A DNA stretch of 64,000 nucleotides, from positions 59,639-123,638 of the forward strand of contig WGLR01000004.1 in assembly GCA_016125475.1 (NCBI GenBank), in the 5' to 3' direction. This DNA is from Betaproteobacteria bacterium. GTDB taxonomy: Bacteria; Pseudomonadota; Gammaproteobacteria; Burkholderiales; Ga0077523. Numbering within the stretch: the stretch's first letter is position 1; every line of letters starts with the position of its first letter. The notes under the pieces were generated by a model that did no database searches, was not told where the DNA came from, and saw only the letters and a list, made by a program, of their open reading frames with translations. Below, one piece after another: positions 52,017-61,677 of this stretch. The translations under genes were made by a program, and so were the position numbers.

Positions 52017-52154
52017 GCGGGCGCGGCATCGGCTGCGCGCCGGGCCGGTGCTATTCTTCCGGACTTTTCCGATGCCGTGTGCACGTCACGGCCCGGTCGG
52101 GGTTCCGCCGGGCGCATGCTGGCGCGATCACGCGGTTTCCGTCATGGAGAGTCG

Positions 52155-53165
52155 ATGAGAGTTGCAGTGGTCGGTGCCGGAGCGATCGGCGGTTATCTCG
52201 GCGCCAGGCTGGCGCTCGCGGGCGAGGAGGTCAGCTTCATCGCCCGCGGCAGGAATCTCGAGGCGATTCGCGGTGCGGGCCTGAAGCTCGTCGCCGAGGA
52301 CGGGGCCGAGCAGGTGGCAAACGGGGTGCTGGCCGTCGAGAATCCGGCCGAGGCAGGCACCCAGGACGCGGTGCTGCTCACGGTGAAGGCTCACCAGGTC
52401 GCCGCGCTCGCGCCTTCGCTCGCGTCGCTCTGCCACGAGGACACGGTCATCGTGACCATGCAGAACGGCATCCCCTGGTGGTATTTCCACGGTCTCCCGG
52501 GCGAGTTCGCGGGGAGGTCCGTCGCGTCCGCGGATCCCGACGGCACGATCGCGGCACACATCGATCCCGCGCGGGTCATCGGTTCCGTCGTCTATCCGGC
52601 AGCCGAACTCGTCGCCCCCGGTGTCGTGCAGATCGTGGAAGGCAACCGGTTCTCGCTGGGCGAACTCGACGGCCGGACCACTCCCCGCATCGAGGCTCTG
52701 GCCGGGGCCCTGACGCGCGCGGGTTTCAAGGCACCGGTCTCCTCCGATATCCGCAGCGAGATCTGGCTGAAGCTCTGGGGCAATCTGAGCTTCAATCCGA
52801 TCAGTGCGCTCACGCACGCCACCCTCGAGGACATCTGCCGGTTCCCGGCGTCGCGTTCGCTGGCCGCGGCCATGATGACCGAGGCGCGGGCGATCGGGGA
52901 GAAACTCGGCGCCCGCTTCCGTATTTCGCTCGAGAAGCGCATCGAGGGCGCGGAACGCGTCGGTGCGCACAAGACCTCCATGCTGCAGGACGTCGAGCAC
53001 GGGCGCGCGCTCGAACTCGACGCACTCGTGGGGGCCGTCGCCGAACTGGGCCGCGTGACCGGAACGCCGACGCCCGCGATCGACGCGGTCTACGCGTGTA
53101 CGAGCCTGCTGGCGAAGACCCTCGCGGATCAGCGCGGGCACCTGAAGATCGAACCCAACGACTGA
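52155..53165 (+). CDS. 2-dehydropantoate 2-reductase-like (PanE/ApbA)
   Basis: A 336-residue NADP reductase. The N-terminal Rossmann motif is VAVVGAGAIGGYLGARLALAG. The catalytic Lys and Glu are in SEIWLKLWGNLSFNPISALTHATLED and ERVGAHKTSMLQDVEHGRALELDALV. PanE makes pantoate for CoA, but several PanE-like paralogues act on other 2-oxoacids. It is followed after 16 bp by an acyl-CoA ligase, so they may form a two-gene pathway inside the ybbA-ybbP pair. ATG 52155 has GGAG upstream. Confidence 0.88.
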   Translation: MRVAVVGAGAIGGYLGARLALAGEEVSFIARGRNLEAIRGAGLKLVAEDGAEQVANGVLAVENPAEAGTQDAVLLTVKAHQVAALAPSLASLCHEDTVIVTMQNGIPWWYFHGLPGEFAGRSVASADPDGTIAAHIDPARVIGSVVYPAAELVAPGVVQIVEGNRFSLGELDGRTTPRIEALAGALTRAGFKAPVSSDIRSEIWLKLWGNLSFNPISALTHATLEDICRFPASRSLAAAMMTEARAIGEKLGARFRISLEKRIEGAERVGAHKTSMLQDVEHGRALELDALVGAVAELGRVTGTPTPAIDAVYACTSLLAKTLADQRGHLKIEPND

Positions 53166-53181
53166 GAACGACGACCCGACC

Positions 53182-54711
53182 ATGACGACCCAACCGGAAA
53201 TCCTGCGCGACCTCCTTGCCGCCGGCAAGGACGATGCGATCGCGATCACCTCGCCCGGCGCCACCCGGCCGCTCGACTTTCGTTCGCTGCGAGACTTCAT
53301 CGCACGCACCGTCGACACGCTGCGCGGCTTCGGCGCCGGCAGGAACGACCCTGTCGCGATCGTGCTGCCCAACGGCCCCGAGATGGCGGCGTGTTTCCTG
53401 AGCGTGGCATCCGGGTGCACCGCGGCGCCGTTGAATCCCTCCTACCGTGCCGAGGAGTTCGAGTTCTATCTGCAGGATCTGCAGGCACGCCTGCTGGTCG
53501 TCGACGCCGCGCAGACGAGTCCCGCGGTCGAGGTCGCGAAGCGGCTCGGCGTGCCGATCGTCGCGCTCACGCCGACCCCGGCGGAGGGAGCGGGGACCTT
53601 CACCTTGAACCTCGTCGACGGATCCGCTTCCCGCTCGCCCGCGGGACCCGCGGAAGCCGACGACGTGGCGCTCGTGCTCCACACGTCCGGTACGACCTCG
53701 CGACCGAAGATCGTCCCGCTCTCGCAGCGGAACATCTGCACCTCCGCGCGCAACATCCGCCAGACGCTCGCCCTCACGGCTGGCGACTGCGGGCTCAACG
53801 TGATGCCACTGTTCCACATTCACGGCCTCATCGCGGGGCTGCTCGCACCGCTGTCGGCCGGCGGGCGGATCTGCTGCACGCCCGGCTTCGACGCACTGCA
53901 CTTCTTCCGCTGGATGGAAGAGGCGCATCCGACCTGGTACACGGCCGTCCCGACGATGCACCAGGCCATCCTCGCGCGCGCCGCGCGCAACGAGGCGATC
54001 ATCCGCGCCAATCCGCTGCGGTTCATCCGCTCCTCGTCCTCCGCGCTGCCGACGCAGGTCATCCGCGAACTCGAGGAGACGTTCCGCGCCCCGCTCGTGG
54101 AGAGCTACGGCATGACCGAAGCCGCGCACCAGATGGCCAGCAATCCGCTGCCGCCCGCGACGCGCAAGCCCGGAACCGTCGGCATCGCAGCCGGGCCGGA
54201 AGTGGCGATCATGGACAACGACGGCAACCTGCTCGCGCCCGGCGAGACGGGCGAGATCGTGATCCGGGGCCCGAACGTCACGCGCGGTTATCAGAACAAC
54301 CCCAAGGCGAACGCCGATGCGTTCACGAACGGCTGGTTCAGGACCGGCGACCAGGGTGTGATGGATGCGGAGGGGTACGTCACGCTGACCGGGCGTCTCA
54401 AGGAAATCATCAATCGTGGCGGAGAGAAGATCTCGCCGCGGGAGGTCGACGAGGTCCTCATGGATCATCCCGCCGTGCGTCAGGTCGTGACATTCGCGAT
54501 GCCGCACGAGAAGCTCGGGGAGGACGTGGCCGCCGCCGTGGTGCTGAGGGAGGGGGCGACGGCGACGGAGAAGGAGATCCGGGAGTTCGCGGGCCAGCGT
54601 CTCGCCCCGTTCAAGGTCCCGCGCAGGATCGTGTTCCTCGAAGAGATTCCGAAGGGCGCGACCGGCAAGCTGCAGCGCATCGGTCTCGCGCAGAAGCTGG
54701 GCCTCGTCTAG
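53182..54711 (+). CDS. AMP-binding acyl-CoA ligase (AAE3/oxalyl-CoA synthetase-like)
   Basis: A 509-residue adenylate-forming ligase. The P-loop-like motif is LHTSGTTSRPKIVPLS, the A5 motif ESYGMTEAAHQMASNPLPP, and the A8 motif GWFRTGDQGVMDAEGYVTLTGRLKEIINRGGEKISPREVDEVL. A final Lys is in PKGATGKLQRIGL. It activates a carboxylic acid to its CoA thioester. The best resemblance is to plant-type AAE3 oxalyl-CoA synthetase, but short-chain or fatty acids are possible. Lies 16 bp after the PanE-like gene. Confidence 0.9.
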   Translation: MTTQPEILRDLLAAGKDDAIAITSPGATRPLDFRSLRDFIARTVDTLRGFGAGRNDPVAIVLPNGPEMAACFLSVASGCTAAPLNPSYRAEEFEFYLQDLQARLLVVDAAQTSPAVEVAKRLGVPIVALTPTPAEGAGTFTLNLVDGSASRSPAGPAEADDVALVLHTSGTTSRPKIVPLSQRNICTSARNIRQTLALTAGDCGLNVMPLFHIHGLIAGLLAPLSAGGRICCTPGFDALHFFRWMEEAHPTWYTAVPTMHQAILARAARNEAIIRANPLRFIRSSSSALPTQVIRELEETFRAPLVESYGMTEAAHQMASNPLPPATRKPGTVGIAAGPEVAIMDNDGNLLAPGETGEIVIRGPNVTRGYQNNPKANADAFTNGWFRTGDQGVMDAEGYVTLTGRLKEIINRGGEKISPREVDEVLMDHPAVRQVVTFAMPHEKLGEDVAAAVVLREGATATEKEIREFAGQRLAPFKVPRRIVFLEEIPKGATGKLQRIGLAQKLGLV

Positions 54712-54878
54712 GCAGGGCACCTCCTGCCCCGAGGCTGCGCGGGCGTCGGTCCCTGCCGGCGCCTGCTGGACGCACGTCCGTTCCCACTCGACGACGCGAG
54801 GACCGCGCCCGGCGAGCGTGACGCCCGTCGGGTCGTGCGCGCGAACGCCGCGCAGTTCCCGCTGTCTCGTAGTCGATC

Positions 54879-57383
54879 ATGAACCGACCTCTTTCCCTGC
54901 TGGCCGTGCTCCGTCTCGCGATGCGCATGCTCTCGCGGGACTTCCGCGCGGGCGAACTGCGCGTGATGGCCGTGTCGGTCGTGATCGCCGTGGCGAGCTT
55001 CACGACCGTGGCGTTCTTCGCCGATCGCGTGAAGCAGGCGCTGACGCGGGAAGCCAGTCAGCTGCTCGGCGCGGACCTGGTCGTGATCTCCGATCACCCG
55101 ATCGATCCGGGGATTCGCGAGGCAGCGCGGGCGACGCACCTCCGGACCACCGCGACGGTGCGATTTCCGAGCATGGTCAGTGCCGGCGACGCCTCGCTCC
55201 TCGTGGAGGTGAAGACCGTCGGCGCCGGCTATCCCCTGAAGGGCAGGCTGCGCATCCGGAACGGGAACGAGGCGCCGCGTGTCGTGCACGGGCCACCCGC
55301 GCGCGGGGAGGTGTGGCTCGACGCGCGCGCGATGGCACGTCTCGGCGTCGGCATCGGTGCGGAAGTCGAGGTGGGTGTCCGGACGTTCCGCGTGGGGGCG
55401 GAAATGGTCGAGGATCCCGAGGCCAACATCGGCTTCCTGAACATGATGCCGCGGTTGCTCCTGAACGGCCAGGATCTGCCTTCCACGGAACTCGTCCAGC
55501 CTGGCAGCCGGGTGCGATACCGTCTCATGGTTGCCGGCTCATCCGTCGAAATCGGGCGGTTTCGCGAGGCGGTCTGGCCCATGATCGGACCGGGGCAGCG
55601 GCTGGAGGACGTCCGCGACGCGCGCCCCGAGATCCGCTCCGCGCTCGAACGCGCCGAGAAGTTTCTGGGACTCGCGTCACTGCTGTCCGTCGTGCTGGCT
55701 GCCGTTGCCGTGGCGCTCGCGGCGCGGCGCTATGCGCAGCGGCACGTCGACAACGTCGCGATGCTCCGGTGTCTGGGCGGGTCCCGGGCATTCGCCGTCT
55801 GGCTGCACGCGGTACAGCTCGGCGTGCTGGGGCTCGCGGCCGGGGCGGTCGGCTGCGTCATCGGTTTCGGCACGCAGTTCGGGCTGTCGCGGCTGCTGGC
55901 CCCGCTCGTCCAGGTGCAGCTGCCGGCGCCGGGTCTGCTTCCGGCGGTTCAGGGTGTCGTGGCGGGTCTAGTCATGCTGACCGGCTTCGCACTGCCTCCG
56001 CTAGTGGCCCTGGGGCGCGTTCCCGCGCTGCGGGTGCTGCGCCGGGACCTTGGTCTGCCGGGGGGGCTCGCCTGGATCGGGTACGCAGCCGGTCTCGCGG
56101 CGGTCACGGCGCTCGTGCAGTGGCACACGCGGGACACCCGCATGTCCGCGATCGTCCTGGGGGGCACGCTCGGCGGTGCCGCCGTGTCGGCGCTGCTCGC
56201 CACGGGCCTCGTGCGGGTCGCGGCGGCGGCCGGTCGGCGGGCCGGGTTCGCCTGGCGGTTCGGTCTCGCGAACCTGTCGCGGCGCGCGCTCGGGACGGTC
56301 GTGCAGATCGTCGCGCTCGGGGCAGGGCTGCTCGCACTGATCCTCCTGTCCATCACGCGCGGCGATCTCCTCGAGAGCTGGCGCACGTCGTTGCCGCCCG
56401 ACGCCCCGAACCGTTTCCTCGTCGCCATCCAGCCCGACCAGGTGAAGGAGGTCGAGACCTTCCTCTCGGCGCAGGGTGTCCGCGACGCAACGCTCCATCC
56501 CATGGTCCGGGCACGGCTCACGGACATCAACGGCCGCAAGGTGACGTCCGCCAGTTACACGGAGGAACGTGCCAGGCGCCTCGTCGACCGCGAATTCAAC
56601 CTGTCCTGGGCAGTCCGTCCCCAGGTCGACAACCGGATCGTCGCAGGCCGGTGGTGGGCGGCGAACGACGGGCGACCGCAGTTTTCGGTGGAGACGGGGC
56701 TCGCCGAGGCGCTCGGCATCCGGCTCGGTGACCGGCTCGGTTACGAGGTCGCCGGACAGCGAATCGAAGGACCGGTGACGAGCCTCAGGACCGTCGAGTG
56801 GGACAGCTTTCGCGTGAATTTCTTCGTGGTGTGCCCCCCCGGCATGCTCGAGAGCTTCCCGAAGAGCTACGTGACGAGCTTCTATCTCCCGGCGGGGCAG
56901 GATGCCGTCATGGACCGGCTGGTCCGGCGGTTCCCGAATCTGCTCGTGATCGACGTGGCCGCGATTCTCGGCCAGGTGCAGACCATGATGGGCCACGTCG
57001 TGACGGCCGTCGAGTATCTGTTCGTGTTCTCCGTCGCCGCAGGACTCCTCGTGCTGTTCGCCGCGATCCAGACGACGCACGACGAGAGGATCCGGGAGGC
57101 GGCGATCCTGAGAACGCTCGGGGCCGGGACACGGCAGATCGCCGTGACGCAGGCGGCCGAGTTCCTCGTGGTCGGCGCGCTGGCCGGGACGTTCGCCGCG
57201 ATCGGGGCGACCGGCGTGGGCTTCGCCCTCGCGCGGGAGGTCCTGCACGTGCCCTACACGGTGAACCCTCTCGTGTGGGTCGCGGGCCTCGCGGTGGGTG
57301 CGGCGGGCGTGCTGATCGCGGGCATGTTCGGGACTCGCGCGGTCGTCCGCGCCGCCCCCATGGAAGTGCTACGTCGGGGGTGA
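54879..57383 (+). CDS. ybbP: ABC transporter permease (YbbP/FtsX-type)
   Basis: An 834-residue permease made of two FtsX/MacB modules, each a large periplasmic domain with its own transmembrane set. One transmembrane segment is near the N-terminus; clusters lie at about residues 260-420 and 440-480, with three at the C-terminus (700-830). It works with the ATPase YbbA. The gap to ybbA is filled by two enzymes on the same strand, so all four genes are probably transcribed together. Confidence 0.93.
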   Translation: MNRPLSLLAVLRLAMRMLSRDFRAGELRVMAVSVVIAVASFTTVAFFADRVKQALTREASQLLGADLVVISDHPIDPGIREAARATHLRTTATVRFPSMVSAGDASLLVEVKTVGAGYPLKGRLRIRNGNEAPRVVHGPPARGEVWLDARAMARLGVGIGAEVEVGVRTFRVGAEMVEDPEANIGFLNMMPRLLLNGQDLPSTELVQPGSRVRYRLMVAGSSVEIGRFREAVWPMIGPGQRLEDVRDARPEIRSALERAEKFLGLASLLSVVLAAVAVALAARRYAQRHVDNVAMLRCLGGSRAFAVWLHAVQLGVLGLAAGAVGCVIGFGTQFGLSRLLAPLVQVQLPAPGLLPAVQGVVAGLVMLTGFALPPLVALGRVPALRVLRRDLGLPGGLAWIGYAAGLAAVTALVQWHTRDTRMSAIVLGGTLGGAAVSALLATGLVRVAAAAGRRAGFAWRFGLANLSRRALGTVVQIVALGAGLLALILLSITRGDLLESWRTSLPPDAPNRFLVAIQPDQVKEVETFLSAQGVRDATLHPMVRARLTDINGRKVTSASYTEERARRLVDREFNLSWAVRPQVDNRIVAGRWWAANDGRPQFSVETGLAEALGIRLGDRLGYEVAGQRIEGPVTSLRTVEWDSFRVNFFVVCPPGMLESFPKSYVTSFYLPAGQDAVMDRLVRRFPNLLVIDVAAILGQVQTMMGHVVTAVEYLFVFSVAAGLLVLFAAIQTTHDERIREAAILRTLGAGTRQIAVTQAAEFLVVGALAGTFAAIGATGVGFALAREVLHVPYTVNPLVWVAGLAVGAAGVLIAGMFGTRAVVRAAPMEVLRRG

Positions 57384-57529
57384 GCGGGGCATTCCGGAAC
57401 CTCTGCGTACGATCGGACGTCACATTCGAGGCGTAACGTCCCACACAAGGGGCTGGACAGGCTGCGCATTCGTTCTTCATAATAGCAGGTTGCCTTCGGT
57501 CCCGTCTTCACTGCTGCGAGCCCCTCATC

Positions 57530-59356
<1,827 letters not shown>

Positions 59357-59738
59357 CGGCGCGCGCGCAGTAGCCCGGACGGCACGACCGTCCGTGTCGG
59401 GCCGCTGCCGACATTCGGCGGACCGTGTCGGTATCGCGGGCGCTCGGGGCCGGGTCCGTGCGGCCGGCGTGCGACGCGCGGGCCCGCCCGCTGCCTGCGG
59501 AGACACCGGGCCCGCTGAGGGAAATCCGGGTTTCTGCGGCGTTCCGTTCGGTCCACGATCGCGTTTGTGACCGGTCGTTCGCCGGCGCCGCGCGGATTCC
59601 GAATCGAGTCCGCACGGACTCGTCGAACCGAGCAACGGTAGTACGCCATGTCGGCGTGACTTGTGCTTGATCGGATGGTCGGCCGTGGACCGAACTCGTC
59701 TGCCACTCACCTACAAACGATCCGGAGGGGAACGAATC
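59357..59738. other. Intergenic region between typA and the subtilase
   Basis: About 380 bases. A small stem CGGACGG/CCGTCCG (59376-59394) lies close to the typA stop without a T-tract. The right end has the GGAGGGGAA Shine-Dalgarno of the subtilase gene. No gene or clear promoter motif was found. Confidence 0.4.
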
Positions 59739-61583
59739 ATGGAATACGGACGCCTGACGCCCGGGGCGGCGCGAGTCATGGCCTCGCTCGTGGCCGTGCT
59801 CGTGCTTGCCACCGCTGTCATGAGCGCGAAAGCCGCCGGCACCACCGGCACTGCCGGAAACGGCGTCGTCGGGTACGTGAAGGGCCGGCTTCTCGTGAAG
59901 GCCCGACCGGGTCTGCCGGAGGCCGTGCTGGACCGGGAACTCCGGGCTTTCGGCGCAAAGCGGGTCGGCGCTATCCCGCAGATCGGGGTCCAGATTCTGT
60001 CGCTACCCGCGAACGCGAACGAACAGGCTATGGCAAAGGCTCTCTCGAAGAACCCGAGATTCAAGTTCGCCGAACTCGATCTCGCGGTGCGTCCGAGCCT
60101 GATCACGAACGACCCCTACCTGTCGTCCGCGTGGCACCTCGCCAAGGTGAACGCTCCGGCGGCGTGGGACGGTTCGACGGGACAGGCGGTAACGATCGCG
60201 ATCCTCGACACCGGGGTGAATCCCTCGCACGTCGATCTGGCGGCCAACCTCGTTCCAGGGTGGAACGTCTACGACAACAGTGCGAACACATCGGATGTCT
60301 ACGGGCACGGCACGGAGGTCGCAGGTGTCGCGGCGGCCGTCGGGAACAACGTGCAGGGCAGCGCGGGGGTTTCGTGGCAGTCACGCATCATGCCGATCCG
60401 CATCTCGGCGCCGGACGGGCTGGCCACGTACAGCGCGATGGCGGCCGGAATCACCTGGGCAGCCGATCACGGCGCGAAGGTCGCAAACATCAGCTACGAG
60501 GGGGTGGCCGGCAGTTCGACCGTCTCGGCCGCAGCCGCGTACATGCGTTCGCGCGGGGGCGTGGTCGTCGCAGCGGCGGGCAATACGGGTGTCGAGCAGA
60601 CGTTTCCGGTCGACGACAACCTGACGTCGGTGTCGGCCACGGACAGCGCCGATAACAAGACCAGCTGGTCGAGCTACGGCAAGTACGTGGACATCGCCGC
60701 ACCGGGCGTCGGGATCTACACGACCACGAACAGTGGATCGTACGGGACGCCGAGCGGGACGTCGTTCTCGAGCCCGATCGTGGCCGGAACCTACGCGCTG
60801 ATGGCCGCCGCCAACCCGAACCTCTCGCCCGCGAACCTGGACCAGGCGCTCTTCGGGTCCGCCGTGGACCTCGGCGCGGCCGGTGTCGACCCCTATTTCG
60901 GAGCGGGGCGCGTGGACGCGAGCGCCGCGGTAGCGGTCGCCCGGAGAATGACCGCGGCCGACACGTCCGGACCGGTCGTCGCGATTGCGTCACCGTCGCC
61001 GGGCGCCACGATCGCGGGGACCGTGGGCGTCGACGTGGGGGCGACCGATCCCTCGGGCGTATCCGTCGTCGAACTCTACGCCGGCAACACCTTCGTGGGT
61101 GCCGACAATTCCTCGCCCTACCAGTTCGCGCTCGACACGACCACCGTTCCGGACGGTTCGCTGTCACTCGTCGCGCGAGCGACCGATGCCTATGGCAACC
61201 AGTCCTCGTCACCCGTGACCGATGTGATGGTGGCCAACGACACGACGCCCCCTGTCGTCAGCATTCTCGAACCGGCGGGCGGAGCGACCGTTTCCGGGAC
61301 GGTCAGCGTGAGCGTTGCGGCAACCGACAACAAACAGGTTGCGAAGGTCACGTTGCTGATCGACGGCAGCGAGGTCGCCGTGAGTTACGGCTCGACGCTG
61401 GCCTATGCGTGGTCGGTGTCCGGGACCTCGTCCACGGCCCGCGGCAAGGGCGGCGGCGGTGGCGGGAAGGGCGGCGGCAAGCGAACGAAGACGGCAGGTG
61501 TCGGCACGGCCACGCTCACGGCCACGGCCCAGGACTCTTCCGGGAATCGGTCGTCGACGTCCGTCACGGTGACGACTCAATGA
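59739..61583 (+). CDS. Exported subtilisin-like serine protease with C-terminal Ig-like domains
   Basis: A 614-residue S8 peptidase. It has a signal peptide (about residues 1-33), an inhibitor-like propeptide (residues ~45-118), and the catalytic triad Asp157 (AILDTGV), His190 (YGHGTEVAG) and Ser342 (GTSFSSPIVAG), with the oxyanion Asn282. Two Ig-like domains follow (about residues 415-500 and 505-610). The second is interrupted at about 567-590 by a Gly/Lys-rich insert (ARGKGGGGGGKGGGKRTK). GGAGGGG precedes the ATG. It is probably secreted or surface-bound, 94 bp upstream of the PrsT-like gene. Confidence 0.92.
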   Translation: MEYGRLTPGAARVMASLVAVLVLATAVMSAKAAGTTGTAGNGVVGYVKGRLLVKARPGLPEAVLDRELRAFGAKRVGAIPQIGVQILSLPANANEQAMAKALSKNPRFKFAELDLAVRPSLITNDPYLSSAWHLAKVNAPAAWDGSTGQAVTIAILDTGVNPSHVDLAANLVPGWNVYDNSANTSDVYGHGTEVAGVAAAVGNNVQGSAGVSWQSRIMPIRISAPDGLATYSAMAAGITWAADHGAKVANISYEGVAGSSTVSAAAAYMRSRGGVVVAAAGNTGVEQTFPVDDNLTSVSATDSADNKTSWSSYGKYVDIAAPGVGIYTTTNSGSYGTPSGTSFSSPIVAGTYALMAAANPNLSPANLDQALFGSAVDLGAAGVDPYFGAGRVDASAAVAVARRMTAADTSGPVVAIASPSPGATIAGTVGVDVGATDPSGVSVVELYAGNTFVGADNSSPYQFALDTTTVPDGSLSLVARATDAYGNQSSSPVTDVMVANDTTPPVVSILEPAGGATVSGTVSVSVAATDNKQVAKVTLLIDGSEVAVSYGSTLAYAWSVSGTSSTARGKGGGGGGKGGGKRTKTAGVGTATLTATAQDSSGNRSSTSVTVTTQ

Positions 61584-61677
61584 CGACATGCGTGAAGATC
61601 GGAGGACTCCGGGGAACAGGGACGTGAGCATTTGTCGGATGTCTCGCTGGCGGCCCGGTCGGTCCCGCGGCGACGCG

